Of a stretch of 64,000 bases of DNA, positions 24,333-34,735 are shown one piece after another. Position 1 is the first letter of the stretch. Each line of letters starts with the position of its first letter. The DNA comes from Pseudonocardia thermophila. GTDB taxonomy: Bacteria; Actinomycetota; Actinomycetes; Mycobacteriales; Pseudonocardiaceae. The stretch covers positions 1-64,000 of the forward strand of contig NZ_FRAP01000028.1 of assembly GCF_900142365.1 (NCBI RefSeq), written 5' to 3'. The translations under genes and the position numbers were made by a program. Below the pieces are notes generated by a model. The model had not been told where the DNA came from. It made no database searches and saw nothing but the letters and a program-made list of their open reading frames with translations.

Positions 24333-24752
24333 GTGTCGGCCGAGGCCAACAGGAAGATCGTGTCCGATGCCTTCGCGGCGTGGCGCGAGGGCCGTTCCCA
24401 CGTCAGCAGCCTCTTCGCCGACGACATGAGGTGGGAGGTGACCGGGCGGTCGAAGTCGGCCAAGGTCTACCCGAACAAGCAGGCGTTCGTCGACGAGGTG
24501 CTGGTGCCGTTCGCTGCGCGGTTCGCCCCGGAGGCGCCGTTCCGGCCGGTGGCGATCCGCGGCATCTACGCCGACGGTGACACGGTCGTCGTCGTCTGGG
24601 ACGGGGAGGGAACCACCCGCATCGGGAGCACGTACCGCAACACGTACTCGTGGTTCCTGACGTTCCGCGACGGGCTGGTGGTCGACGCCCTCGCGTTCTT
24701 CGACAGCATCGCCTTCGACGAGCTCTGGGACGGCGTGGCACCCGGCGAGTGA
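24333..24752 (+). CDS. SnoaL-like / NTF2-fold protein
   Basis: The protein has 139 residues from GTG 24333. The pattern fits the SnoaL-like fold: an N-terminal helix (ANRKIVSDAFAAWREG), 'LFADDMRWEVTG', a central helix (NKQAFVDEVLVPFAARF) and paired strands (IYADGDTVVVVWDGEG; NTYSWFLTFRDGLVV). Members include polyketide cyclases, isomerases and ligand-binding proteins, so the substrate cannot be read from sequence. It follows the fusion gene by about 110 bases and may be cotranscribed. Confidence 0.75.
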   Translation: MSAEANRKIVSDAFAAWREGRSHVSSLFADDMRWEVTGRSKSAKVYPNKQAFVDEVLVPFAARFAPEAPFRPVAIRGIYADGDTVVVVWDGEGTTRIGSTYRNTYSWFLTFRDGLVVDALAFFDSIAFDELWDGVAPGE

Positions 24753-24794
24753 CGTTCGTCCGGACCCGCTGACGGCGGCGCGGGACCGGACCGA

Positions 24795-25275
24795 GGCCCT
24801 GGGGGCCCGCACTGGATCGCGCCGGCCGCGAGCAACCCTTCCCGGAAGGTCTTTCCGCAACCCCCGAGGATCTCGTCGCCGGGCGAGGTGTCGTCGGCCT
24901 CGCTCTGAACGATCAGGTCAGTGTCGCCCAGGCGTACCCGATCGCTGGTGCTCGGCCCGTACATCGCCGCACAGACGCTGCGGTCGACGGTGGTCTCGGG
25001 AGGCTCCATCGTCGGTCGGGTCGGTGAGGAGGAATCGTGAGGCGCGACCTGCGCCCGCCAGCGGTACCAGGGAGACCGACGGGTCTCGCCCGGCGCCCAG
25101 GAGAGGGAAGTTCCGGCGGGAATGTCGAGCCGCATCCCCGCAGCGGTCGGCCGATCCATGCGCAGTCCCTCTTGGCGTGTGCGATCGGGAGGAGCGAGGA
25201 GACGTGGATCAGTGAGTCGGTCGCGTTGGTGCTCTCCAGCTCCACGCGGCGTCGGCCGGGGCGATCGCCACGGGC
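24795..25275 (-). pseudogene. decayed urease: frameshifted ureB and truncated ureC
   Basis: On the minus strand, three frames read successively as urease beta. These are RRRVELESTNATDSLIHVSS (near 25270-25210), then LRMDRPTAAGMRLDIPAGTS followed by APGET (25165-25090), then VSLVPLAGAGR after a further frameshift. ATG 25009 then starts an alpha-subunit N terminus: CAAMYGPSTSDRVRLGDTDL, GDEILGGCGKTFREGL. Homology ends near 24795 after about 70 of about 570 residues, so the active-site domain is absent. At least two frameshifts and the truncation make this a pseudogene. A working urea carboxylase route lies 23 kb away. Confidence 0.8.
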
Positions 25276-25324
25276 TCGGCGCACAGCTCGAGCCCACCGG
25301 GCGCGTCCGGATCCGGTGGACCGA

Positions 25325-25505
25325 TCTCCGGTGTGTCTGGATGGCGCTGATTCGGTCCCTGCCATCGCCGCGACGCTGTTCTGCCGCCGCAACACCGTTC
25401 TCAACCACCTCCGCCGCCTCGCCCAGCTCACCGGTCGAGATCCGCGCCACCCGGCCGACGCCGCGCTGCTCACGCTCGCTCTCCACACTGCCGACACCCG
25501 CTCCG
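25325..25505 (+). pseudogene. remnant of a PucR-type regulator (C-terminal HTH)
   Basis: The plus-strand frame reads DSVPAIAATLFCRRNTVLNH, then LRRLAQLTGRDP, then ADAALLTLALHTAD. This is the PucR/CdaR C-terminal HTH signature (RNTVxxxLxRLxxLTGxD...). No upstream GGDEF-like or N-terminal domain is readable in frame, so only the DNA-binding end remains. PucR proteins control purine and urea catabolism, and an intact relative lies at 53766-54959. The remnant lies beside the urease remnant and may have been its regulator. Confidence 0.65.
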
Positions 25506-25700
25506 CACACGTCAGCCGAGCAGGGAGGGCATCGCGACCGGTGACGCGCGGGCCCGCGAGCACGGCGTCGAGGCGCGGAACCCGCTGATGTGGGGCTGGA
25601 CCCGCTTCGGTGGACAGCCGGTAGGACGGGACCGGTCGTCTCAGGTGGTGTTCGCGGCTGCACCGGAGCGAGACGCGGATCCGGGCTGCGATCGGCCGAT

Positions 25701-25753
25701 GCAGGAAAGCCGCTCTCCGGCCACGCAGTGGTGCGAGAGAGCGGCTCACCTGC
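25701..25753 (-). terminator. terminator of the carboxylase/thiolase operon
   Basis: The inner stem pairs AGCCGCTCTC (25708-25717) with GAGAGCGGCT (25737-25746). An outer GCAGG/CCTGC extension is separated by a two-base mismatch. It lies about 45 bases beyond the thiolase stop and ends the long minus-strand operon. Confidence 0.7.
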
Positions 25754-25796
25754 GCTTCCGCCGGCGGACGCGGGACGCCTCAGCGCGCAGACGCTG

Positions 25797-26933
25797 TCAG
25801 GGCACCGACAGGATCGTCACGACGCAGGCGTTCCCGTCCATCCCGGCCGCACCGCCGCCCATCGTCTCCACCAGTCCGACGCGGTGCCGCGCCACCTGCC
25901 GAGCCCCCGCCGTGCCGCGCAGCTGCCAGGCGATCTCGGCGATCTGGGCGGTGCCGGTGCCGCCGAGGGGGTGCCCGCGGGAGAGCAGGCCGCCGCTGGG
26001 GTTCACCGGCTGGGCGCCGTCGCGCGCGGTGTGCCCGGAGGGGGCCAGCTCCGCGCCCTTGCCGCGCGGGGCGAGGCCGAGGGCCTCGAGGGTGATGATC
26101 TCGCCGATCGTGAAGGCGTCGTGCACCTCCAGGACGTCGATCTCGGCGGGGGAGCGGCCCGCCTGCTCGTACGCCTGCTCGGCGGCGCGGGCGACACTGG
26201 CGTAGCCCCACACGTCCGGACTGCGGTGGTCCCACAGCGCGCCGGAGACCATCGCCGAGGCCTCGATCCTCAGGTCGTTCGGGTTGTTCCGCTCGCGGCC
26301 GACGATCACCGCGCCGGCCCCGTCGGTGGTGGGGCAGCACTGCAGGAACGTCAGCGGTTCGGCGATCATCCGGGAGGACAGGACCTCCTCGATCGTCGGC
26401 GCCTTGTCCCGCAGCTGGGCACGCGGGTTGTCCAGGCCGTTGCGCTTGTTCTTCACCGCGATGGCGGCGAGCTGCTCGGGCGTCACCCCGAACTCCTGCA
26501 TGTACCGCTGGGCCTGCAGCGCGTACAACCCGGGCAGCGGCAGTGACGACGCGCCCTCCGGGTCGGTCGCCTCCGGTACGATCGCGCCGGAGAACAACGT
26601 CGACATCTGGTCAACGCCCAGCACGAGCACACAGCCGAACCGGCCGCGCCGCACCGCCTCGACGGCCTCGTGGTAGGCGCTGGTGCCGCTGGCGCAGGCG
26701 TTCTCCACCGTCCACATCGGCACTCCGGGCAGGCCGAGACCGCGCTGCACCCGGGTCGCGACGCCGGGTGGTCCGAACACTGTGCCGACGACGATCGCCT
26801 CGATCTGCCACGGCTGGATCCCCGCATCGGCGACCGCCTCCGCGATCGCGGTCCAGGCCAGCTCCTCGACGCGCTTCTCCGGCTGCAGCCGGTACTGACT
26901 GGTGCCGACGCCCCACAGCATCACCCCGGTCAC
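25797..26933 (-). CDS. SCP-x-type thiolase
   Basis: The protein has 378 residues from GTG 26933, overlapping the upstream stop as GTGA. The nucleophilic Cys is C80 in ENACASGTSAY. Later motifs are EVHDAFTIGE and NPSGGLLSRGHPLGGTG (catalytic His), with a C-terminal GNACVV. This is the lipid-transfer/SCP-x thiolase group, whose members usually work with a DUF35 Zn-ribbon/OB partner; the partner gene is directly upstream. The known analogue BbsAB cleaves benzoylsuccinyl-CoA. Here it would thiolytically cleave a beta-ketoacyl-CoA made by the upstream ligase and carboxylase. It is the last gene of the operon. Confidence 0.85.
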   Translation of the reverse strand: MTGVMLWGVGTSQYRLQPEKRVEELAWTAIAEAVADAGIQPWQIEAIVVGTVFGPPGVATRVQRGLGLPGVPMWTVENACASGTSAYHEAVEAVRRGRFGCVLVLGVDQMSTLFSGAIVPEATDPEGASSLPLPGLYALQAQRYMQEFGVTPEQLAAIAVKNKRNGLDNPRAQLRDKAPTIEEVLSSRMIAEPLTFLQCCPTTDGAGAVIVGRERNNPNDLRIEASAMVSGALWDHRSPDVWGYASVARAAEQAYEQAGRSPAEIDVLEVHDAFTIGEIITLEALGLAPRGKGAELAPSGHTARDGAQPVNPSGGLLSRGHPLGGTGTAQIAEIAWQLRGTAGARQVARHRVGLVETMGGGAAGMDGNACVVTILSVP

Positions 26934-27349
26934 GCTGCCACCTCCGCTACCAGGTCACCGTCGTCCGTGCCGGTGATCCGCAGCCGGGTGCCGATCGGCA
27001 CCACCGCGGGCTCGGCGAGGTGCACGAGCACCCGTGGGCCGTCGTCGAGATCCAGGTACGCCAGCGCGAACGGCGGCTTCCGCCCCCCGACGGCGATCTG
27101 CACCACCGTCGACGACCAGGCGATCCCGGTCGTCGCGAACCGGGCTTCGGCGACCGAGCCGTAGCAGACGGGGCACCACGGGATCCTGCGCTGCGGGACT
27201 GGGTAGCGGCACTGCGTGCAGCGGAGCCCCACCACCGCGGCGTCCGCACCGGCGCCGTCGAGGACGGGGCGGGGATCGGCGACGGGGAGCCCGCCGACGG
27301 CCGCCCCCGGCCGGCGCTTCGTGGGCCGGCCGACTCCCAGTTCGCTCAT
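26930..27349 (-). CDS. Zn-ribbon/OB-fold thiolase partner (DUF35)
   Basis: The product has 139 residues. Residues about 43-64 form a Zn ribbon (CTQC, then CPVC). The rest is an OB-fold with the typical GIAWSSTVVQI strand, FALAYLDLDDGPRVLVHL and GTRLRITG. DUF35 proteins bind acyl-CoA thiolases and shape substrate access, as in BbsA, ChsH2-type proteins and archaeal HMG-CoA synthase complexes. Start and stop overlap both neighbours, so it is made together with the thiolase. A Pro/Arg-rich 35-residue N terminus is extra. Confidence 0.85.
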   Translation of the reverse strand: MSELGVGRPTKRRPGAAVGGLPVADPRPVLDGAGADAAVVGLRCTQCRYPVPQRRIPWCPVCYGSVAEARFATTGIAWSSTVVQIAVGGRKPPFALAYLDLDDGPRVLVHLAEPAVVPIGTRLRITGTDDGDLVAEVAA

Positions 27350-28844
27350 CAGTGATCACCTTCCAGGGTCAGTTCGAAGCCGGGGCCCTCGATGTGCAGG
27401 TAGGACCCGACGGCGGTCTCGACGAGCCGGCGGATGAACCTGCCCTCCTCCGTGGTGGGGGCGAAGTCGCGGTTGCGCTGCGGGGTGGCCCGCATGGCCT
27501 CCACGTCCGACTCCGGCACCAGCAGGCGCAGGATCAGCTCGTCGTCGGAGATCGAGCCACCGAACCGCTTGCGCAGCTCCTCCAGCGAGGGCTGCGGTGG
27601 CTCCCAGTCGGAGTAGGTCTTCGCCTTCGCCGAGCTCATGATGGTGTCGAGCACGTCCTGGTCGAGCGGCCCGACCGGCTTCCCGTAGAAACCGTGGACG
27701 TAGATCATCACCTCGTCCGGCACCACCGAGTACCGCTTCCCGGTGACGACGTTGAGCACCGCCTGGGTGCCCACGAGCTGCGAGAACGGGGTCGCCATCA
27801 CCGGGTAGCCCAGCTCCTCGCGCACCCGGGCCATCTCGTCGAGGACCTCCTCGAAGCGGTCCTCCATCCCGTGCTGGCGCAGCTGGTTCTTGAAGGTTCC
27901 GGTCATGCCGCCGGGCAGCTGGTGGCGGTAGAGGAACAGGGAGTACTCCGCGGGCTGCCCGACCGGCAGGTCCTCGTACTCGGCCACCCGCAGCAGGTGC
28001 TCGGCCACCGGTGCGAACCGGCTCTCGTCGAGGTCGACGTCGAACCCGGCGTAGCGCAGGTTCGCCACCGTGTTCTCCGTCGATGGCAGCGACACCCCGG
28101 CCGCGAGCGGCTTCGACGCGGTGTGCACGATGTCCGCTCCGGCGAGCACTCCCTCCAGGTAGTTGATCGGGGCGAGCGCGTTGTTGCTGTGGAAGTGGAT
28201 CTCCACCGGCAGGTCGCCCGCAGCCTGCTTGATCGCGGTGACCAGGGAGCGCGTGCGCTGCGGGGTGAGCAGCCCGGCGGCGTCCTCCAGCTCGATGCCG
28301 TCCACCCCGAGCGCGACCAGCTCCTTCGTGCGCTCCGCGTAGTACTCGTCGGTGTGGTAGGGGCTGTCGGCGTAGAGGATGCACGCGATCGCCTTCGCTC
28401 CCTCGGCCTGCGCGGTGCGGGCCAGCCGGCCGATCTTGTCGAGGTTGAACAGGCCGTCGTAGATCCAGAAGCTGCCGATGCCGTGCGCGACCAGCCGCTG
28501 CACCCACAGGTCCATCACGCTGTCCGCGGTCAGCCCGAAGGTGACGATGCCGTTGCTGCGGGTCCCGGCGCGGATCGTGGTACGCGGCATCGCCCGCGAC
28601 AGCGACGTCAGCTGCTCCCACGGGTCCTCGCGGCAGTGCCGGGCCAGCACCTCGAAGATCGAGCTGCCGACCAGGTCGATCGTGTGGAAGCCGGTGCGGT
28701 CCAGTTCGCCCGCGATGGGCAGGCCCATGTCGCGGCGCATCCGCATGCCCCACCAGCTCTGCGGCCCGTCCCGCAGCGTCTGGTCGATGATCTCGATCTT
28801 CCGCCGTCCCCCGCCCGCGGTGCGCGGGGCCACGTCCAGGTAGG

Positions 28845-28848
<4 letters not shown>
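27349..28848 (-). CDS. biotin-dependent carboxyltransferase, pyruvate-carboxylase/OadA type
   Basis: The protein has 499 residues, a DRE-TIM carboxyltransferase barrel plus C-terminal (PC tunnel-like) domain. It keeps TLRDGPQS (R26, D27, Q30), the REDPWEQL segment and the HFH metal motif (H218, H220). Two key positions differ from pyruvate carboxylase. The carbamylated-lysine site (KDMAGLL) reads E188 in LEDAAGLL, and the proton-shuttle Thr (TSQPS) is V252 in GVSLPS. The acceptor is therefore unlikely to be pyruvate itself. It overlaps the biotin carboxylase gene (ATGA), with the biotin carrier next, completing a three-part carboxylase. Confidence 0.8.
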
Positions 28849-30246
<1,398 letters not shown>

Positions 30247-30254
<8 letters not shown>

Positions 30255-30795
30255 CGTTCGGCCGGATCCAGAACAGCGGCTGGTCGAACTCCACGAACTC
30301 GGAGTTGGCGGCGCAGACCTGCACGATCGTGCCCGCCACCGGCGCGAGCACCGGGTTCATCAGCTTCATGACCTCGACGATCGCGAGCTGCTGGTCCTTC
30401 TCCACGACGTCGCCGACCTGCACGAACGGCGGTTGCCCCGGCGCGGGCGCTACCCAGAACGCACCCACTGCGGGCGACGTGGCGGCCACGCACCCGGTCA
30501 GGTCGAGCTCGACACCCGAGGCCGGGGCGGGCGGGGTCGGCTGGGCCGGGACCTGCGCCGCGGGCTCTGCCGTCCGGGGGGCCGGCTGCTCGGCCACCGC
30601 GGTCGCCGCGGGAGTGGCCTCCGCGGCGGGCGGCCGGGCCCCGGCGGGCGGCCCGTGCTTGCCCACGGCGATCCGCATGCCGTGCACGTTCACGGTCATA
30701 CCGGTCCACTGCGAGTCGCGGAAGGTCCGCAGGATCTCCTGCACCTCCCGCAGCAGCACGGAGCCCGGGACCGGCGGCTCTCCGATCGTGCTCAC
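30247..30795 (-). CDS. biotin carboxyl carrier protein (AccB-like)
   Basis: GTG 30795 overlaps the upstream stop (GTGA) and gives 182 residues. An N-terminal helix region (REVQEILRTFRDSQWTGM) is followed by a long Ala/Pro linker (about 50-100). A C-terminal lipoyl/biotinyl domain carries EVMKLMNPV, with the biotinyl lysine inside; consensus EAMKM is changed to EVMKL. The FVQVGDVVEKDQQL and GTIVQVCAANSEFVE hairpins are typical. It shuttles carboxybiotin between the adjacent biotin carboxylase and the carboxyltransferase. Confidence 0.9.
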
Positions 30796-32570
30796 GACGT
30801 CCCTCCGCTGTGCTCGATCGCGGCGAGCAGCACCGGCAGCCGGTGCTCGGCGACGATCGCCGCCACCCCGGACCGCAGTGCCGCGCGCACGCCCTCCGGG
30901 GTGGTGAAGACGGCGCCGCGCACCGTCTTCGTCCCCGCGGGGATCTCGGGCAGTTCCTCGCCCAGCTCGTCCGGCGGCAGTTCGTCGGCGTCGAACACCG
31001 GGCCGGGCGCGTCCGCACCGGGGGCGAGCACCTGGATCGGTGCCTGGGCGGTGGCCCACTCGGCCAGCCGCCGCAGGTCGTCGTCGGACGCCTCGGTGGC
31101 GGCCGAGGTGGGCAGCTCGCCCGCGTACACCTTTCCGCCGGTCGCGTCGACCGTGACGATCCGGCCCACCAACCGGTCGACCGTGCCCGCGCCGCAGCCG
31201 ACCACGCAGGCGGTGTCCAGGGCTCGGCTCACGACCGCGGCGTGCGAGGTCGTGCCGCCCTGCTCGGTCACGACGGCTGCGGCGGCGATCATGCCGTGGA
31301 CGTCGTCCGGGCTGGTGGAGCGGCGCACCAGGATCGCGTTGGGGGTGGTCTGCGCCTCCTCCGGCGTGGCGACCGCGAGACCGGTGGCGACACCGGGGCA
31401 GGCCGAGGTTCCGGAGGCGAGCAGCTCCGCCCCGTCGGCCGCGCCTTCGGTGAGCGTGGGTCGCAGCAGCGTGCGGATCTGCTCGGCCGTCACCCGCCGC
31501 ACCGCCTGCGCCGGGGTGATCGCACCCTCGTCGACGAGCGCGACCGCGATCCGCACCGCGGCTCGCGCGGTGCGCTTCGCCGGACGCGACTGCAGCAGGA
31601 ACAGCTCGCCGCGCTGCACCGTGAACTCGATGTCCTGCGCGTCGGCGCCCTCCCGGTCGAGCCGGTCGGCCGCGGCGATCAGCTCGTCGTAGACCGCGGG
31701 GTGGGTGTCCTTGAGGTGCTCCAGCGGCTTCGGGGTGACCCGGCCGGAAACGACGTCCTCTCCCTGCCCGCGGGGCAGGTACTCGCCGTACGGCTCACGC
31801 GCGCCGGTGACCGGGCTGCGGCTGAACAGCACCCCGGTACCGGAGTCGTCGTCGAGGTTGCCGAACACCATCGCCTGCACGGTGACGGCGGTGCCCAGGT
31901 CGTCCGGGATGCCGTAGTGCTTGCGGTAGGCCACGGAGCGGCGGGAGCGGCTGGACGCGAACACCGCTGCCACGGCGCCGCGCAGCTGCTCCCACGGGTC
32001 GGTGGGCACGCTCTCGCCCGTGTCCTCCAGGATCGCCGCCCGCACCGCCGCCGTGTCCGGCAGCTCGTCGAGCTCCTCGGTGCAGCCGAGCACCAGCCGG
32101 CCGTAGAAGCAGCTGAAGCGGCGGTGCACCTCAGCGGCGAACGCCGGGTCGCCCGTCTCCGCGGCCAGCGCGCGCTCGACCTCGTCGGTGCAGCCCAGAT
32201 CGAGGATCGTGTCCATCATCCCGGGCATCGAGATCGCGGCGCCGGAGCGGACCGAGACCAGCAGCGGCCGCTCACCGCCGCCGAACGTGCGGGCCAGCTG
32301 CTGCTCCAGCAGCCGGATGCCGGCGGCCAGCTCGTCGGCCAGCCCGTCGGGCAGCTGCTCGCCGCCTGCGAAGTACGCCGCGCACGCCTCGGTCGTCACG
32401 ACGAACGCGGGCGGCACCCGCAGCCCGAGCGAGCGCATCCGCCACAGGCTCCACGCCTTGCCGCCGACCAGGTCACGGCTCGGCTCGACCGCCGGGTCGT
32501 CCGGCACGATCAGCCACCGGAACGAGCCGGACGCCGCCGGCGGGGCTTGCGCGCTCACCGCCGTGCTCAT
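30792..32570 (-). CDS. PPDK-like phosphotransferase lacking the PEP/pyruvate barrel
   Basis: The start chosen is ATG 32570 (ATGA overlap), giving 592 residues. Residues about 20-370 are the PPDK ATP-grasp: GGKAWSLWRMRSLGL, RSGAAISMPGMMDTILDLG, GVLFSRSPVTG and DIEFTVQRGELFLLQSRPAKRT. A swivel domain follows with PGVATG and GGTTSHAAVVSR; His443 should carry phosphate. A Pro/Glu-rich tail of about 110 residues replaces the C-terminal TIM barrel of true PPDK. Barrel-less PPDK-like proteins exist in mycobacteria. It should split ATP and hand phosphate to a separate substrate-binding subunit. Candidates for that subunit are the paralogues encoded upstream. Confidence 0.85.
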   Translation of the reverse strand: MSTAVSAQAPPAASGSFRWLIVPDDPAVEPSRDLVGGKAWSLWRMRSLGLRVPPAFVVTTEACAAYFAGGEQLPDGLADELAAGIRLLEQQLARTFGGGERPLLVSVRSGAAISMPGMMDTILDLGCTDEVERALAAETGDPAFAAEVHRRFSCFYGRLVLGCTEELDELPDTAAVRAAILEDTGESVPTDPWEQLRGAVAAVFASSRSRRSVAYRKHYGIPDDLGTAVTVQAMVFGNLDDDSGTGVLFSRSPVTGAREPYGEYLPRGQGEDVVSGRVTPKPLEHLKDTHPAVYDELIAAADRLDREGADAQDIEFTVQRGELFLLQSRPAKRTARAAVRIAVALVDEGAITPAQAVRRVTAEQIRTLLRPTLTEGAADGAELLASGTSACPGVATGLAVATPEEAQTTPNAILVRRSTSPDDVHGMIAAAAVVTEQGGTTSHAAVVSRALDTACVVGCGAGTVDRLVGRIVTVDATGGKVYAGELPTSAATEASDDDLRRLAEWATAQAPIQVLAPGADAPGPVFDADELPPDELGEELPEIPAGTKTVRGAVFTTPEGVRAALRSGVAAIVAEHRLPVLLAAIEHSGGTS

Positions 32571-33175
32571 TCGGGACGCTCCCGCCCGGTCATCCGCAGC
32601 AGGTGCTCGTGCATCTGGAACCACACGGTGTGCACCGAGTCCACCCGCACGCCGCTGACGTAGTCGGTCTCGCCGCCCTCGGCGCGGGTGAGCGCGTCGC
32701 GGATGCGGTCGAGGAAGCGGTCGACCAGCGGGTCCAGGGCGATGACCGGGGCGAGGACCTTCGCGGTCTTGTCGACCACCCGCGACAGCTTGTCGAGGAT
32801 CTTCCCGTCGTAGTCGGCATCGGCGTGGTCGTTCGGGACGCGCTCGCCGCCGATCTCCTTCGTCTGCCAGTCGGTGGTCAGCGACAGCACCTGCTTGTTG
32901 ACGCCCGTCTCGAACGCGTTCATCGCGTCCGTGACGTCGGCGGTGCCGCGCAGCGCCGTGAACGCCTGCGGGTAGACGCCGTCGAGCACCTCGCGGCCCT
33001 TGGGCGTGATCATGTACTTGCCCTTGGCGGCCATGACCTCACCGGCGGCGACAGCTTTCTCCAGGCCGGCCTCGAGCTCGGCGAGGTCCTGCCCGGTCAC
33101 CTCGGCGAGCTGCTCGGCAGTGGCGAGCTGCTTCAGCGTCAGCGAGTGCAGGGTGAGCTGGTACGGATCGAGCAT
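32567..33175 (-). CDS. winged-helix-like accessory protein of the PPDK-like enzyme
   Basis: The 202-residue protein overlaps genes on both sides by ATGA. Residues about 1-70 look like a winged helix (LKQLATAEQLAEVTGQDLAELEAGL region, then GKYMITPKGREVLDGVYP). The rest is helical and ends VDSVHTVWFQMHEHLLRMTG, a phrase I associate with C-terminal parts of short PPDK-like proteins. It may therefore be a separated domain of the neighbouring PPDK-like enzyme rather than a transcription factor. No other family is recognised. Confidence 0.55.
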   Translation of the reverse strand: MLDPYQLTLHSLTLKQLATAEQLAEVTGQDLAELEAGLEKAVAAGEVMAAKGKYMITPKGREVLDGVYPQAFTALRGTADVTDAMNAFETGVNKQVLSLTTDWQTKEIGGERVPNDHADADYDGKILDKLSRVVDKTAKVLAPVIALDPLVDRFLDRIRDALTRAEGGETDYVSGVRVDSVHTVWFQMHEHLLRMTGRERPE

Positions 33176-34671
33176 CAGGAGTCCTCTCGTCGCGGAGCCT
33201 CGCCCCGCTGAGCGGCCAGCATCCGGTCGCGCACCTCGCGGCGCAGCGACTTGCCGACCGGGCTGGTGGGCAGTTCGGGCCAGATCTCGACGACCTTGGG
33301 CCGCTTGAACCCGGCGAGGCGGTCGGTGCAGAACGCGCGGATCTCCTCCGGATCGGCGGGGGAGCGCAGCACGACGGCCGCGGTGACCCGCTCGCCCCAC
33401 TTCTCGTCCGGGATCCCCACGACGGCGGCCTCGACCACGGCGGGATGGGAGAGCAGCACGTCCTCGACTTCGCGCGGATAGACGTTGAAGCCACCCGAGA
33501 TGATCACGTCGTGCCGGCGGTCCAGCAGGTACAGGTAGCCCTGCTCGTCCCAGCGGCCGATGTCGCCGGTGTGCAGCCAGCCGTCCGGTTCCTTCGTCTG
33601 GGCGGTGGCCTCCGGCCGGCGCCAGTAGTGGTCCATCGTGTGCGGGCCGCGGGTCAGCACCTCGCCGACCTCACCGGGCCCGAGCGAGCGGCCCTCGGCG
33701 TCGCGGATGTCGACCTCGACGAACGTGTACGGCTTGCCGGCCGACGCCAGTCGCTCCGGGGTGTGCTCCCACGGCTGTAGGCAGGTGATCGCCAGCGGAG
33801 CCTCGGCCTGCCCGTACAGCTGGGTGAAGATCGGGCCGAGCAGGTCGATGCCGCGCTGCAGCACCGAGGTCGCGATCGGAGCGCCCCCGTAGCAGAGCCG
33901 CTCGAGCGTCAGGTCCGCCTTCGGGGTGTCCGGGTGCTCCAGGAGCATCCCGATCATCGTCGGGACCATGAACGTGGTGGTGGCGCGGTGCTTCTGCGCC
34001 ACCTCCAGGAACGCCGCCGGGGTGAACTTCGGCAGGATGACGTTGGCGGCACCCTTCACCAGATGCGGCAGGAAGAAGGCGCCGCTGCCGTGGGTGATGG
34101 GGGCCGCGTGCAGCATCACCGACTCCGGCCGCAGGTTGGGCAGCAGGTCGACCAGGAAGTTGTCGATCTCGGCCAGCTCGCTGCGGGTGGTGAGCACGAC
34201 GGCCTTCGGCTTGCCGGTGGTGCCCCCGGTGTAGGCCAGGCGGAACGGGGCGCCCGGGTCGCGCGGTACGTCGCACGGTCCCTCCGGGGCCGACTCGATC
34301 ATGCCGGGCAGCTCGTCCGCGGTGATCATGATCTCGACCCGGGTCGGTGGGTCGGCCACGTGCACCAGGGCGCGCGCCTGCGAGTCGTCGATCTTGAACG
34401 CGTGCTCGTGCGGGGTTTCGCGAGCGTTCAGCGGTACCCGGACCAGGCCAGCCTTGGCCAGCGCGTAGTAGGTGACCACGCCGTCGATGCTGTTCGGCAG
34501 CAGCACGGCGACTCGGTCCCCGGGCTCGAGGCCGCGGGCGAGCAGGGCGTGTCCCAGTCGGTCGGTCAGGGCGTCGAACTCGGCGAACGACACGACGCGC
34601 TCGCCGTCGATCAGCGCGGGCGCGTCGCCGTACTGGCGGCCCGCCCGGCGGATCAGGTCTGCGATCTGCAC
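33175..34671 (-). CDS. AMP-forming acyl-CoA ligase
   Basis: The protein has 498 residues with all adenylate-forming motifs: P-loop YTGGTTGKPKA, LYGQAEAP (A5), DGWLHTGDIG (A7), and PVGKSLRREV with the C-terminal catalytic Lys. It makes an acyl-CoA from a free acid, ATP and CoA. The acid is not identifiable; the operon suggests the carboxylation product, possibly a beta-keto acid, which the thiolase would then cleave. It overlaps the winged-helix gene and is separated from the upstream paralogue gene by 64 bases. Confidence 0.88.
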   Translation of the reverse strand: MQIADLIRRAGRQYGDAPALIDGERVVSFAEFDALTDRLGHALLARGLEPGDRVAVLLPNSIDGVVTYYALAKAGLVRVPLNARETPHEHAFKIDDSQARALVHVADPPTRVEIMITADELPGMIESAPEGPCDVPRDPGAPFRLAYTGGTTGKPKAVVLTTRSELAEIDNFLVDLLPNLRPESVMLHAAPITHGSGAFFLPHLVKGAANVILPKFTPAAFLEVAQKHRATTTFMVPTMIGMLLEHPDTPKADLTLERLCYGGAPIATSVLQRGIDLLGPIFTQLYGQAEAPLAITCLQPWEHTPERLASAGKPYTFVEVDIRDAEGRSLGPGEVGEVLTRGPHTMDHYWRRPEATAQTKEPDGWLHTGDIGRWDEQGYLYLLDRRHDVIISGGFNVYPREVEDVLLSHPAVVEAAVVGIPDEKWGERVTAAVVLRSPADPEEIRAFCTDRLAGFKRPKVVEIWPELPTSPVGKSLRREVRDRMLAAQRGEAPRREDS

Positions 34672-34735
34672 GGGGGCTCCTCGGGAAGGGACGACCGGCC
34701 GCGGTCGGTGCGACGGCGCGGCCGGTCGCCCACCA

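Noticed and set aside
20328..24860. Two long minus-strand frames opposite the monooxygenase/phosphotransferase fusion
   Set aside because: No domain motifs, Arg/His/Gly-rich shadow composition, and the sense strand has catalytic residues in order.
30792..32570. Genuine pyruvate phosphate dikinase of central metabolism
   Set aside because: It lacks the C-terminal PEP/pyruvate TIM barrel and is embedded in an operon of carboxylase, ligase and phospho-His genes.
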